A DNA stretch of 64,000 nt from Hominisplanchenecus_A murintestinalis (GTDB lineage: Bacteria > Bacillota > Clostridia > Lachnospirales > Lachnospiraceae): assembly GCF_943193015.1 (NCBI RefSeq), contig NZ_CALPCM010000011.1, positions 29,449 through 93,448 on the forward strand. The letters run 5' to 3'. The position numbers and the translations under genes are program-made. Every line of letters starts with the position of its first letter. The stretch's first letter is position 1. This document shows positions 31,820-41,587 of this stretch, one piece after another. The notes beneath the pieces were generated by a model. It made no database searches. It had not been told where the DNA came from and saw only the letters and a program-made list of their open reading frames with translations.

Positions 31820-34153
31820 TTAGCACTCCCCAAATTTAGTCGTCATCAGCTTATACAGCTTTGTATTGCGTGGGAATTTATTGACGAAAGGCACAAGGGA
31901 GCTGCCGACTTTCAATAATCCCTGCCCCGCACCGACATTCGTGATATAGCTCATCTGAAGGTCGGAAATGTTAAGGAGCTTCGCAAGCTCGATTCTGTCC
32001 GTGGACGCTTGGTTCAGCATGATAATGAACTCGCTGTTGGCAAGCATCGTCCTCGCCGTATGGCTCTGCAAGAGGTCGTCCACGTTCTGCGTGATTCCTG
32101 TGCAGTACGCCCCATACTTACGCACACGCTTCCAGAGGGTAAAAAGGAAGTTTGCCGAGTATTCGTGCTGAAAGAGCAGGTAAATCTCGTCAATGAAAAT
32201 AAAGGTGTTCCTGCCTTTCGCCCTGTTCTGGGTGATGCGGTTTAAAATGCTGTCGAGGACGACGAGCATACCAATAGGCTGTAACTGCTTGCCCAAATCC
32301 AGAATGTCGTAGCAGATAAGGCGGCTGTGGGTATCCACGTTCGTATGCTTGGCAAAGGTGTTGAGTGAGCCGTCCGTGAAAAGCTCAATCGCAAGGGCGA
32401 TTTCCTGCGCTTCTGGCTCATCCTGCTTTAACAGCTCCTCACGGAAGTCCTGCAAGGTCGGCGGCGTACCCATATAGTTGCCCTGCTGGTAGTAGCGGTA
32501 AACGCTTGCCGTGCAGCGGTCGATGATGGATTTCTGCTTTGCCCCCAGACTTGCCCCGCCGATAAGTTGCTCGCACAAAGACAAAATAAACTCTGATTTC
32601 AAGATGACGGGGTTCGCTCCGTCGCCGTAATCAGAGTTCATGTCCATTGCGTTGATGTGGTTGTCGCTCGTCGCTGAGATGTGGATAACCTCGCCCTGCA
32701 TGGCTTTCACAAGAGGGGCGTACTCTCGTTCGGGGTCTATGACCAAGACATCGGCGTTAGGGTCGGTCAGAATAATGTTTGTCATTTCCTCCTTTGCCGT
32801 AAAGGATTTTCCCGCACCCGACACGCCGAGGATAAAGGAATTGCCGTTCAAAAGATGGCGGCGGTTGGCGATTATCATGTTCTTTGAAATGACGTTCTGC
32901 CCGTAATACACGCCGTCCTTATGGTAGATTTCCTGCACACGGAAAGGGATAAACACCGCAAGGCTTTCCGTCGTCAGCGTCCTCAACGCATCAATCTTCC
33001 TCACGCCGAACGGCAGGGCTGTGTTCAGCCCGTCCATCTGCTGGTACTTCAGCACGGCAAACTGGCAGAGATGCTTCCTTGCCGTCGTGAGCAGGGCTTC
33101 CGTGTCGTTGTCAAGCTGCTCTTTGGTTTCTGCGGTATGCACCATCGTAAGCACCGCAAACATCATCCTCTGGTCACGGGTCGTCAAATCATCAAGGAAC
33201 TCCTTGCTTTCCTTTCTCTGCTGCTCCAAGTCGTAGGGGATGACGGCGGAAAAATTGTTGTTCTGGTTCTGCTTCCTCTGCCAGTTCGTGATGTTGGTTT
33301 CCACGCCAAGCAGACGGTTTTCTACTTCTCTCACGGCTTCATCCGTCGGGACAGGCACAACGTCCACGGAGAGCATCATGTTACGGTTTAATTCACAAAG
33401 CTCCGCCACCATGCTGTCCTTGATATAGGCTGCGTACTCTCTGAGGAATATCACACGCCCGTACCGATTCCCCATCTTAAAATAATCTTTCTCAAACTCA
33501 AAGGAGTCGGGGCAGATATAGTCCTTGAAGTCGTGTCCTTTCCGCATGGTCTGCACCATGTCAAAGGAGAACGCCGTTTCCTCGCCCGTGCGGTAAAAAT
33601 CATGGAAGATACGCAGCTTGTCGTTAGCGTCCAGTTCCGTACACTTCGAGCCTAAACGGTTAAAATGCCCGATAAGGTCAGCACCGACACGGGCAAAATA
33701 ATTCCTCGCTTCCTCAATGTTCTTCTTGCAGACGGAAACCGTCACATATTTATCCTGCACGGTGGAGTTTGCCCCCGTTGCTTTATCGAGCAGCATCTTG
33801 TTATACTCTTTGCGGTATTTATCCAAATCGTCCTCCGCCATCGGGATTAAGATGGTCTGCTCAAAGTCCGCTTTATTGAGCCTGCGATTGTTTATCGTGA
33901 TTTTCGTGGTCGCCCCGCTATCGAGGGCGTTAAGAAGCTCCGAGTATTCGAGGAACATCGCTTCCTTGTCCTCACGGCTTGCCACGGCGTAGTTGATGTC
34001 CTCAAACTTAAATGTCTTTGCGTATTTGTTCCTGCCCACGAGGAAAATGCCGTCCTCCCACATGGTCTTTAACGGGATGACCGCCTGCACCGACTTCGGC
34101 ACGATGAATTTCTCCCTGTCCTGCTTGAACAGCGTTTTCAGCGTCTTAATCAT
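31820..34153 (-). CDS. virB4: VirB4/TraE-type conjugation ATPase
   Basis: The 777-residue protein powers the mating channel. The N-terminal half has the CagE/TrbE/VirB pattern (GIFLVGRNKYAKTFKFEDINYA). The C-terminal ATPase has Walker A GVSGAGKS near residue 445, VLVIDPEREYAPLV, and the Walker B FIFIDEIYLLF. No membrane helix. Its start overlaps the PrgI-like gene by eight bases. Length matches Tn1549-type VirB4. Confidence 0.95.
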   Translation of the reverse strand: MIKTLKTLFKQDREKFIVPKSVQAVIPLKTMWEDGIFLVGRNKYAKTFKFEDINYAVASREDKEAMFLEYSELLNALDSGATTKITINNRRLNKADFEQTILIPMAEDDLDKYRKEYNKMLLDKATGANSTVQDKYVTVSVCKKNIEEARNYFARVGADLIGHFNRLGSKCTELDANDKLRIFHDFYRTGEETAFSFDMVQTMRKGHDFKDYICPDSFEFEKDYFKMGNRYGRVIFLREYAAYIKDSMVAELCELNRNMMLSVDVVPVPTDEAVREVENRLLGVETNITNWQRKQNQNNNFSAVIPYDLEQQRKESKEFLDDLTTRDQRMMFAVLTMVHTAETKEQLDNDTEALLTTARKHLCQFAVLKYQQMDGLNTALPFGVRKIDALRTLTTESLAVFIPFRVQEIYHKDGVYYGQNVISKNMIIANRRHLLNGNSFILGVSGAGKSFTAKEEMTNIILTDPNADVLVIDPEREYAPLVKAMQGEVIHISATSDNHINAMDMNSDYGDGANPVILKSEFILSLCEQLIGGASLGAKQKSIIDRCTASVYRYYQQGNYMGTPPTLQDFREELLKQDEPEAQEIALAIELFTDGSLNTFAKHTNVDTHSRLICYDILDLGKQLQPIGMLVVLDSILNRITQNRAKGRNTFIFIDEIYLLFQHEYSANFLFTLWKRVRKYGAYCTGITQNVDDLLQSHTARTMLANSEFIIMLNQASTDRIELAKLLNISDLQMSYITNVGAGQGLLKVGSSLVPFVNKFPRNTKLYKLMTTKFGEC

Positions 34154-34610
34154 AATCTACCTCCTTGCGCTTTCTTGATTTCTTGGGCTGCTTTCGCCCG
34201 TCTGTCTTTGTTCTTTTTTTCCTGCGTTTCCCCTTTTTCCGTTTCTTATCCTGCACGGCGGGCAAGCCTTTCTCATGTGCGTCCAGTGCCTGCTTCATCG
34301 CATCGTAATATAAATTCTCTGGGACAAATAAAATCTTCTTCGGCATCAGAAACTGCGACTTTATCCATGCCCACACAAACTGCTCGGCGGTCATGCCGTT
34401 GTACCTCACAAATCCCATGACCGCAAAAGGGGAAGCCCCCAAGATGCACATCCAGCTTACTGTTTCCGTCCCGAACCTGCCACGGAGCAGGAAGAACAAG
34501 CCGACCGCCACGCCGCAGGCAAGCACGGAAAACAGGAACTGCCGCATCGACAGCCCGAAGAACATGGATTCCGTGTAGTTGCGGATTTCCTTATTTATCT
34601 TGACTTCCAT
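34146..34610 (-). CDS. PrgI-like membrane protein of the mating channel
   Basis: The 154-residue protein starts MEVKINKEIRNYTESMFFGLSMRQF, the PrgI pattern, with two membrane helices (about 23-44 and 50-68) and EQFVWAWIKSQFLMPKKILF after them. The tail is very basic (KKRKKGKRRKKRTK), likely contacting DNA or VirB4. An in-frame start at 34799 is rejected because GAGAGGGGCGG precedes 34610. PrgI is the usual neighbour of VirB4 in Gram-positive systems and is thought to correspond to VirB3. Confidence 0.85.
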   Translation of the reverse strand: MEVKINKEIRNYTESMFFGLSMRQFLFSVLACGVAVGLFFLLRGRFGTETVSWMCILGASPFAVMGFVRYNGMTAEQFVWAWIKSQFLMPKKILFVPENLYYDAMKQALDAHEKGLPAVQDKKRKKGKRRKKRTKTDGRKQPKKSRKRKEVDYD

Positions 34611-34611
34611 A

Positions 34612-34848
34612 TCAGCACCGCCCCTCTCGGACGTCTCCCGTCGAAATAAAGAGGATGCTGCGTTTCGGGATATATGCAAACCCAGAAATGGCATCCCCGA
34701 TTTCAAATATCTCGTTATCGTCCGCTTTTCCAAATTTTCCGACCAGCCCTTTTTCAGCAGGCAGGTCATAGGCTTCGGAAGCCTCAATGACTTCTCCATT
34801 TAACAGATGGATATTATAATTCTGGCAATACTTCGTTTCTTTTTTCAT
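34612..34848 (-). CDS. Small unknown protein in the transfer operon
   Basis: The 78-residue product starts MKKETKYCQNYNIHLLNGEVIEASEAYDLPAEKG behind GGAAAGG. It is a soluble beta-rich-looking protein ending ISTGDVREGRC. It abuts the PrgI-like gene by one base. No family recognised. Confidence 0.6.
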   Translation of the reverse strand: MKKETKYCQNYNIHLLNGEVIEASEAYDLPAEKGLVGKFGKADDNEIFEIGDAISGFAYIPKRSILFISTGDVREGRC

Positions 34849-34874
34849 TTCAATTTTCCTTTCCTGTGGGGTAA

Positions 34875-35711
34875 TTACAAGCCCATCATTTCCCTTACCA
34901 CACGGTCTGCCATCTTGACCGCACCGACAAGGACGAGCATATTGAACACCAATTCCCCGATATAGCCCCATACCATCGTGACCGCCGCCGCATCGGGGTT
35001 GACTGCGGGCGGGGACGCCGCAAACACCGAGAAGATGATGCAGGCAAGCACGATGATTGCCCCCTCAAGGCACACGGCGGAGTAGCTCTTGATGAAACTC
35101 TTTCCCACGCTCTGGCTCGGCTCTCCCGCAAACGAGGACAGCGGCACGGGGGCGATGGCGGTGTAAAGATACAACTTAAAAAATCTGCCGTACACCGACA
35201 TTATCATAATGAATGACAGCACCGTGATGAACAGCCCGCCTATCAGCGTGACCGCCCATAAGGGGATGCTCTCGAAAAAGCCGCAGTCCTCCACGGCTGT
35301 CACTATCTCCTGTGGTAGAACCGTTTTCTGCGCCGAGCCGAAGCCTGCGGCTTTCATAATGGCGGAAATCACGCCCTGCACAATTTTGAACAGAGCCATC
35401 ATCAGCTCCAAGCCGTAAGTGACCGCACCTTTCGCAAGGGCAAAGCGGATGAACAGCTTCAAGGCGTGTTCGGGCTTCTTCACGCTTGCGAAGTCGCCGC
35501 AGGTACGCATCACGCCGACGACAAAGAACAGCACGAGCAGGGCAAGCCCTATCGCCTGCAACGCCCCGTGGATGTCAACGATGACTTTCCATATCGCACC
35601 GCCCTTAAAGGTTTCGGGGGATTGGGTGATGAGCTGCCATATCTCGGCTAACTTTTCATTCCATGTGTCAAGGGCGTTCTCCAAGTTCTGGACTACCCAG
35701 TTGTCTGACAT
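34875..35711 (-). CDS. VirB6/TrbL-type polytopic channel protein
   Basis: The 278-residue protein has about six to seven hydrophobic helices (for example GLALLVLFFVVGVMRT, TLIGGLFITVLSFIMIMSVY, VCLEGAIIVLACIIFSVF). The conserved Pro-containing APVPLSSFAGEPSQSVGKSFIKSY sits between helices, as in TrbL/VirB6-like proteins of Tn1549-type ICEs. It should form the inner-membrane pore. Lies between VirB2-like and PrgI-like genes. Confidence 0.85.
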   Translation of the reverse strand: MSDNWVVQNLENALDTWNEKLAEIWQLITQSPETFKGGAIWKVIVDIHGALQAIGLALLVLFFVVGVMRTCGDFASVKKPEHALKLFIRFALAKGAVTYGLELMMALFKIVQGVISAIMKAAGFGSAQKTVLPQEIVTAVEDCGFFESIPLWAVTLIGGLFITVLSFIMIMSVYGRFFKLYLYTAIAPVPLSSFAGEPSQSVGKSFIKSYSAVCLEGAIIVLACIIFSVFAASPPAVNPDAAAVTMVWGYIGELVFNMLVLVGAVKMADRVVREMMGL

Positions 35712-35816
35712 TCGACCACCTCCGTTCTTAAAATTTGATAGCGGGGCAAGTTCCGCAGAGCGGATCTGCCCCGTTATCCTGTCTTGTGTCAGTCTGTTAT
35801 TTCAGTCTGTTTTGGA

Positions 35817-36182
35817 TTAGCCCGTGATGAGGGTTAAAATCTCTTTCGCAAAGGTAATCACAACGCCGCCCGCCAGTGTGAGGAAGCCGTTCGCCCTCTG
35901 GGACGGGTCGTGGGATTTCAGCGACAAGCCGACCTGCACGATGCCGAAGCCGAGCATAATCATCCCGACCGCCCGTATCAGACCGAAGATGAAATTGGAG
36001 AGGTTGTTGACAACGGCAATCGGGTCATTGGCGGCAAAGGCGGTCATGGACGTTCCAAGCATCAAAGCCGCAGCCAGTACCGCCACGCAGTAGCAGCGGA
36101 AACCTCTTTTTACCTTGCCTGTCATCGGCAGTTTCTGGGTTGCTTTGTTCTGGTTGTTCTCGTTTTTCTGAAAAAGTTTCAT
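35817..36182 (-). CDS. VirB2-like pilin/channel subunit
   Basis: The 121-residue product has a basic N-terminus, a signal-like helix (about 30-51, VAVLAAALMLGTSMTAFAA), then two hydrophobic helices (about 60-83 and 98-119) split by KSHDPSQRAN. This is the VirB2/TrbC layout of Gram-positive systems. It follows virD4 by 14 bases. Confidence 0.75.
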   Translation of the reverse strand: MKLFQKNENNQNKATQKLPMTGKVKRGFRCYCVAVLAAALMLGTSMTAFAANDPIAVVNNLSNFIFGLIRAVGMIMLGFGIVQVGLSLKSHDPSQRANGFLTLAGGVVITFAKEILTLITG

Positions 36183-36196
36183 AGGGTAAATCCTCC

Positions 36197-37990
36197 TTAT
36201 AAATTGAATATTTCTTCCAAGTCCTCATCGGACAGAAGCTCATAGGAAGTGCTGACAGGATTAAGCGCAACAGCGTCTTTTGGAATATCCCCGCCAAACA
36301 CAAAGGTTGCGACCGCCTGCGTCGGCTCGCCGTGGATATACGGCGGCTTCCCACCGTCGGCGGTCAGTTTCACGTTCGGGTGTTTCAAGATGTCGTACTT
36401 CAAATCCATGACGGGGCGTTCCCCACGCACAAAAAGAAGTGCGTAGCGGTTGTCAAGCATACGCACCTCGTCTGGGGTTAAAAGCTCACGCCCCGAAATC
36501 TGGTAGTTGGTGGAATAGTTGCCGCTCCGCCCAGAGCTTTTCCCATAGGTGTTGGTGTCGATGGTCGCCTTGCCTAACAGCTCCGACACAAACTTGTGGG
36601 TACTCTGCTCATTGCCGCCGAGATAGAGGAACTCGTCGGCGTTCCCGACGATGCTTTCCCATTGTTTCTCAAACAGGGCTTTGAGCTGCGCCAAATTCTG
36701 TAAAATGATGCTGACCGACACGCCCCTTGAACGCATGACTGACAGTATCTTGTCAAAGTCATCTGGCAAACTGACGTTCGCAAATTCATCCATAATGAAC
36801 TGACAGTGGACGGGCAGGCTCCCGCCGTACTTGTGGTCGGCGAGGTAAAATAGCTGTTGGAATAGCTGCGTGTATAAAAGTGACACCAAAAAATTAAAAC
36901 TGGTGTCGTTGTCTGGTATCAGTGCGAACAGTGCGACTTTCTTCTCGCCCAAAGACGGTAAATCCAATTCGTCCGTGGCAGTCAAAGATGCAAGGCTTTC
37001 CAGATTGAACTTCTCAAGCCTTGCGGCAAGGGTTATCTGGATGCTCTTTAGTGTCTTTGCCGAACCAGAATGGTAATCTCTGTAATACTTCAAAGCGATA
37101 TGCTCTGGGTTTACCATCTCCAAGCGGTCAAACAGCTCGTCAAGCGGGCTTACATAGCCGTCGTCATCCTCCCTTACCTCACCCGCCCTTAAAAGCTCCA
37201 TCACCATCGGGAAATTCTGCTCGTCTGGCGGGGCTTCGTATTTCAGATAGAATACGAGGGATAAAAGCAGCATACTCGCCGCCGTGTCCCAGAACGGGTC
37301 TTGCGACTGGCTTCCTTTCGGCGTGGTCGCCTTAAATAAATTTGTTACCAACCGCTGCACGTCGTTGCCGTTTCTTAGATAGACAAACGGGTTGTAGCAG
37401 TGGCTCTTGTGCATGTTGATTAAATCAAGCACACGCACCTCATAGCCTTTCTTTTCCAAAAGCCCGCCCGTGTCACGGACAATCTCGCCTTTCGGGTCTA
37501 AGATTACCATTGACGTGTTGCACTGCATGACGTTGGGCTTACAAAAAAATCTGGTCTTTCCTGCGCCAGAGCCGCCCACCACGAGGATATTTAAGTTCCT
37601 GCGGTGTTTCTTCCCGTCAAGCCCGATGCGGACGCTCTGGGTCAGCAGCTTGTTCTCCGATGCGTTTTTATCTCGGTATTTTTTATTAAGCGTACCTGCA
37701 TTGCCCCATTTTGCAGAGCCGTGTTCCTCCCCCTTGCGGTAGTTCCTGCGTGTGGAGAAATAAACGCCGATTCCCATGCCGTAGGCAAGCAGGAAAATAA
37801 GGACAGTCCTTACGCTGTCCCCGCATACCGTTATGGAAAACGGGTTCTCGATTGCCACGGATAAATTCTGCATTATCTCCACGATGCCGCCGCTGACATA
37901 AGGGGCAGTCAGCAGTGCAAGCCACACGACAGGGACAATCCCGCATAAAGAAAGGATTAAGCCCGCCTTGTAATCATCACCGTTCTTCAT
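36197..37990 (-). CDS. virD4: VirD4/TraG-type coupling ATPase
   Basis: The 597-residue protein has two N-terminal membrane helices (about 10-32 and 60-79), Walker A GGSGAGKT (139-146), VILDPKGEI, TPKGSQSQDPFWDTAAS and a Walker B FIMDEFANVSLPDDF. It links the relaxosome to the channel. It overlaps the 65-residue ORF upstream. Full-length counterpart of the partial copy at the left edge; sequences are related but clearly distinct. Confidence 0.95.
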   Translation of the reverse strand: MKNGDDYKAGLILSLCGIVPVVWLALLTAPYVSGGIVEIMQNLSVAIENPFSITVCGDSVRTVLIFLLAYGMGIGVYFSTRRNYRKGEEHGSAKWGNAGTLNKKYRDKNASENKLLTQSVRIGLDGKKHRRNLNILVVGGSGAGKTRFFCKPNVMQCNTSMVILDPKGEIVRDTGGLLEKKGYEVRVLDLINMHKSHCYNPFVYLRNGNDVQRLVTNLFKATTPKGSQSQDPFWDTAASMLLLSLVFYLKYEAPPDEQNFPMVMELLRAGEVREDDDGYVSPLDELFDRLEMVNPEHIALKYYRDYHSGSAKTLKSIQITLAARLEKFNLESLASLTATDELDLPSLGEKKVALFALIPDNDTSFNFLVSLLYTQLFQQLFYLADHKYGGSLPVHCQFIMDEFANVSLPDDFDKILSVMRSRGVSVSIILQNLAQLKALFEKQWESIVGNADEFLYLGGNEQSTHKFVSELLGKATIDTNTYGKSSGRSGNYSTNYQISGRELLTPDEVRMLDNRYALLFVRGERPVMDLKYDILKHPNVKLTADGGKPPYIHGEPTQAVATFVFGGDIPKDAVALNPVSTSYELLSDEDLEEIFNL

Positions 37991-38174
37991 GGCACTTGCA
38001 TGGGGCGACCTTTACTTTCCTGGTCGGGGCGAATGCCACCCTGCTTATCAGCTCGTCAACAGGCTCGGTGGGGCGTTCCTCCTGTATCTGCTGCGTCCGC
38101 AGGGTGTTGAGGGCGTTGAGGACGATGTTCTTATCGTATTTGTCCAATGCCAGATGGTATCGTTCTTCTTTCAT
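37977..38174 (-). CDS. Small protein overlapping virD4
   Basis: The 65-residue ORF starts MKEERYHLALDKYDKNIVLNALNTLRTQQI behind GGAGG and ends 14 bases into virD4. It is helical and charged, ending in a Lys/Cys-rich tail. Small proteins with the same opening pattern are common before virD4 in these ICEs. Function unknown. Confidence 0.7.
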   Translation of the reverse strand: MKEERYHLALDKYDKNIVLNALNTLRTQQIQEERPTEPVDELISRVAFAPTRKVKVAPCKCHEER

Positions 38175-38189
38175 GGGCTGCACCTCCGA

Positions 38190-39053
38190 TTAGCGTTCCT
38201 GCCCTTTGGATTTGGGCGGCTTGTTCTTCTCAAGGCTCTTATACATGTCCGACTGGATTTCGCCCAGAACGTCACGCATCGAGCCAAGCTGCCCTTTAAA
38301 TTCCTGCGTTTCCATGCCCGCAAACTCTTTCGGGATATTGTCGAAGCGGAAGCCCTTTGTGTCCACGCCGTAGCGGGAGCTTACCATATAGGCGACGCAG
38401 AACGACTTGAACTCTGAAACGTCACGGCTCTCCTTGTGCTTGAAGTCAAAGACCGCTGCCGACACTTCCTTTGCCATGCTGACAAAGAGCTGTTCTTCGT
38501 TCAATCCCGTCTTGATGAAGATGGTCTGCTGTGCGCTGTCGTAGAACGCAGGCAGCTCAAGGTCGTCCACTGGCACAAAGGAAACGGGGCTTGCGTCAAT
38601 CATCGCCGACACAAGCTCCCGCATGGTTTTCTGCTCCTGTGGCTGCTGCCTGTCCTTTGCCGAGGTCTGGGAAATGTCGTAGACCACTTTTGCATTATAG
38701 CCGACCGCCTTTGAGCCGTCCTCCCGCTCGTACTCTTTCCCCGGCTCAAGGATGGTGATTTTCTGTGCGTCCTTGTCCATATAGGCACGGCTCTGTTTCC
38801 AACTGCCGTAATCCTTAAGCTGCGTCGCTTCGGGCATCTGCGCCGAAACCAAGATGGCGTTGTTGACGGAGTAGCGGTCAAAATGCCCCTGCACGTCAAG
38901 GTACTGCTGAAACGCACCTCCGTCCGCCATCATTTTTTCGCAGGTCGTGTCTATCAGCTCATAGGCTGCTTTCCGCTGCTCCTGTTTCTGCGTCGCCCAT
39001 TCCTCTTTGTTAAAAGGTCTGCCTCCGCCGCTGAATACGTCATAAATGCTCAT
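38190..39053 (-). CDS. ArdC-like ssDNA-binding protein
   Basis: The 287-residue protein has the ArdC N-terminal pattern: FQQYLDVQGHFDRYSVNNAILVSAQMPEAT, WKQSRAYMDKDAQKITILEPGKEY, and VVYDISQTSA. ArdC proteins bind single-stranded DNA and can block restriction during entry. The metallopeptidase-like C-terminal half here (ELPAFYDSAQQTIFIKTG..) lacks a clear HExxH, so protease activity is doubtful. It lies between PcfB and virD4 in the transfer operon. Confidence 0.7.
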   Translation of the reverse strand: MSIYDVFSGGGRPFNKEEWATQKQEQRKAAYELIDTTCEKMMADGGAFQQYLDVQGHFDRYSVNNAILVSAQMPEATQLKDYGSWKQSRAYMDKDAQKITILEPGKEYEREDGSKAVGYNAKVVYDISQTSAKDRQQPQEQKTMRELVSAMIDASPVSFVPVDDLELPAFYDSAQQTIFIKTGLNEEQLFVSMAKEVSAAVFDFKHKESRDVSEFKSFCVAYMVSSRYGVDTKGFRFDNIPKEFAGMETQEFKGQLGSMRDVLGEIQSDMYKSLEKNKPPKSKGQER

Positions 39054-39055
39054 GC

Positions 39056-39901
39056 TTATCTTGCTCCTTTCGATTTTGGTTTCCGTTTCCGCTTCTGGGG
39101 CTGCTTATGCTCCGTCTTTCCTGCGGGCGGTTTCTTTCCCCTGTCGGGAGATTTCTCTTTTGCAGGGGAAACGTCCGCTTCCTGCTCCTTACGGCTCTCC
39201 TTGATTTTCCGCAGTTCCTCCCTGACTGACGGCTTTTGTGCCTTAGCCATAGTAGCCCCCTCTGCGGGCTTCCTTTGCTGCTTTGAGGTAGGCTCGGACA
39301 GAGGGGATTTTTCTGTCTTTGCCACCGAGGGGTTTGGGGCGTTTTCCTCTTTCTGCACGGGTTTTCCCATAAGGGCGTCCATGAGTTTGTCTTTCTCCGC
39401 CTTTTCCTCCACGCCGACGTCTGGCTCTGGCTGACCGTCCTTTGCATCTGCGGTCTTGGTATCTCTCGCCTTTCCTTTTTCCCCTTTCGATTTTTCCGCT
39501 TCGGTCACGATGGAAGCAGTATCTACCGACGCAAGGCTGAACCTCTCCACGATGCGGCTGATTTTCGATGCGTCCTCGGCACGGGCAATCACATCCACCT
39601 CCGCATTGGGGTCTTTGTTCTTGCGGTCTGCCAAAACGCAGTAGAGTACGCCGTATTTCTTCGCTTCCTGCGTGAACTTCTTCAAGTCGCCGCTCTTGAC
39701 AGTAAAGACTTTTAACTCTTTCCCAGAGCGGAGCATGTTTGTGAGCCTTGCTTTGCCTTTGGTTTTCTGTTCTTCCTTTAAGATGGAATATAAGAGGATG
39801 GCGATATTCTTCGCACCCGCCCCCGTGATTTTGGCAGCAACCTCAAATCCCTCCAAGCTCATCCTTACGATTTGCTCCGCCGCTTCGCCGCCTGTGTTCA
39901 T
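39056..39901 (-). CDS. PcfB-like (DUF3801) accessory protein
   Basis: The 281-residue product opens GGEAAEQIVRMSLEGFEVAAKITG and has KYGVLYCVLADRKN, the DUF3801/PcfB pattern. The second half is low-complexity and Lys/Glu/Pro-rich, unlike the element A copy. Its start lies 59 bases inside the relaxase gene. It probably helps hand the relaxosome to VirD4. Confidence 0.8.
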   Translation of the reverse strand: MNTGGEAAEQIVRMSLEGFEVAAKITGAGAKNIAILLYSILKEEQKTKGKARLTNMLRSGKELKVFTVKSGDLKKFTQEAKKYGVLYCVLADRKNKDPNAEVDVIARAEDASKISRIVERFSLASVDTASIVTEAEKSKGEKGKARDTKTADAKDGQPEPDVGVEEKAEKDKLMDALMGKPVQKEENAPNPSVAKTEKSPLSEPTSKQQRKPAEGATMAKAQKPSVREELRKIKESRKEQEADVSPAKEKSPDRGKKPPAGKTEHKQPQKRKRKPKSKGAR

Positions 39902-41255
39902 GCTTCATCAGCTCCTTTCCTTTTTCTTTGTTCTCATCTGCCCGTATGACATTTAATTTTTCCTTGAGGGTGTCGCTGCGGGCTTCGATTCCCTCGCACA
40001 ATCTGACCTCCTTTCGGATTGTTTTCATGCGCCCCGTGATTTCCGACAGCCGAGCCTTGACCGCTTCTTTTTCTTCCCCGACAGATTTTCGGGATTGGGA
40101 GTAAAGCCCCTTACGCTGTTCGGTCAGCTCACTTATCTCGGATTCCAGAGAGCCTTTATAGGACAAAAGCTGCTCCGCCGTGTCGATATGGTTGCGGCAG
40201 AGCAGCCTTGTTTCGTTGGTGATGGCTTCCATCTTCATAAGGTCGTCCTTTAGGAGATAGTGAAGCCGTGCGTAATTCTGTTGTTTCTTTTTTGGCAGGA
40301 TGCCGAGCTTGTAGCAGTAGTGGAGATACAGCCCACGCAAGCCGCCGATTTTCTTGGCATCCTTTAACGTGCCTTTTACCCTTATCACTCTGACCTGCGG
40401 CTGTTCTTTGGAAAAGCTCTGGAACTTGACCGCATAGGAATTTTCCTTGATGCGTTCCGTTATCCGCTCATTGGTGTAGTCATCGCCGAGCTTATAGAGC
40501 CGCTTCGGTCTTTGCCATCCTTTTCCGATTATCGTCCAATATTTTCGGTTGGGGTCAAAATTGATGCGGTATCCCATTTCCGACAACTGGCGGTCAAAGT
40601 CTTTCAGCGTGAACGATTTTGAGATGGCTTCGTCCACCGCCTGCCGTGCCACGGTATCCCTTGTGGGTAAGCCCTGCTTCTCGGCTTGGCATAGGACATA
40701 GGGCTTCTTCCTGCCGCTTGGGTGTTCGATGACCGATAAGGAATACTCACGACACAATTCATCCGAACGCTGGCGGAGCAGACGCAGATTCTTCTTGTTG
40801 TCGTGGTAGTGCCTGCCGTCAATATAAGAAATGGAGTTGACGACAAAGTGGTTGTGCAGGCAGTCCGTATTTAAGTGGGTTGCCACAATCACTTGGAACC
40901 TGCCGCCCCACATCTTCTCCGCCAGCTTCACGCCGACCTCATGTGCCTGCTCTGGCGTGACCTCGCCCGCTTTAAAACTCTGGAAGCCGTGATAGCAGAC
41001 AATCTCGCTCTGGTCGTTCCATTGGGCTTTTGCCATCATCATCTCGTCCCTTGCGGTGGCAGGGTCGCAGTTTACGCCCGTGACGAAAAACTGATGCTCG
41101 GTCTTGTCCCCATTGGTGGCATACTTCATCACGTCGCCCATCGCCTGCAAATCCGCATCCGTGTATTTTGGGTTGGCGGTCTTTTCTGGGTTCTCCGCAT
41201 AGTCGATGGGGTGGTCGAGCCTGCCCTTTACGTCCCATATCTCGCAGACCGCCAT
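39843..41255 (-). CDS. Relaxase, MobP-type
   Basis: The 470-residue relaxase has the metal motif HLNTDCLHNHFVVNS (about 127-141) and begins MAVCEIWDVKGRLDHPIDYAENPEKT, a pattern shared by Tn1549-type relaxases. The C-terminal half is coiled coil. The ATG overlaps the MobC-like stop (TGATG), so the earlier in-frame start at 41318 is rejected. It should nick oriT near 41777-41796. Clearly different from the element A relaxase. Confidence 0.92.
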   Translation of the reverse strand: MAVCEIWDVKGRLDHPIDYAENPEKTANPKYTDADLQAMGDVMKYATNGDKTEHQFFVTGVNCDPATARDEMMMAKAQWNDQSEIVCYHGFQSFKAGEVTPEQAHEVGVKLAEKMWGGRFQVIVATHLNTDCLHNHFVVNSISYIDGRHYHDNKKNLRLLRQRSDELCREYSLSVIEHPSGRKKPYVLCQAEKQGLPTRDTVARQAVDEAISKSFTLKDFDRQLSEMGYRINFDPNRKYWTIIGKGWQRPKRLYKLGDDYTNERITERIKENSYAVKFQSFSKEQPQVRVIRVKGTLKDAKKIGGLRGLYLHYCYKLGILPKKKQQNYARLHYLLKDDLMKMEAITNETRLLCRNHIDTAEQLLSYKGSLESEISELTEQRKGLYSQSRKSVGEEKEAVKARLSEITGRMKTIRKEVRLCEGIEARSDTLKEKLNVIRADENKEKGKELMKHEHRRRSGGANRKDELGGI

Positions 41256-41587
41256 CAGCCAGACATCTTCCTCGGAACAAGGTAGCACCTGCCCACGTCC
41301 AGACGGAAATCCCGCCACCGCTTCGCTTCGTCGTAGAGCATCGGCGTGTCCACAAAGTTTAAGGCGTTCGCCTTTGCCGCAAGCTGGTTGATGCGGTTGC
41401 CGATGGCGGACAGCTCCCGCATGATTTTATAAAACTCTGGGTCTGGCTTCTCGCACAGGCGGTAGCCCATGACCATCGACTGGAGCAGGGCTTGTCTGGA
41501 GTGTCCCGACCTTTCCGCAAGGGAGCAGAGGTATTCAGCTTCTTCCTCGGTCAGTCGGAACAGTATCTGCACGTTTCGTTTCCGCAT
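41255..41587 (-). CDS. mobC: MobC-like relaxosome protein
   Basis: The 110-residue protein starts MRKRNVQILFRLTEEEAEYLCSLAERSG (ribbon-helix-helix type) and has the MobC block ELSAIGNRINQLAAKANA. It precedes and overlaps the relaxase. Known MobC proteins bind oriT and help strand separation. Confidence 0.87.
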   Translation of the reverse strand: MRKRNVQILFRLTEEEAEYLCSLAERSGHSRQALLQSMVMGYRLCEKPDPEFYKIMRELSAIGNRINQLAAKANALNFVDTPMLYDEAKRWRDFRLDVGRCYLVPRKMSG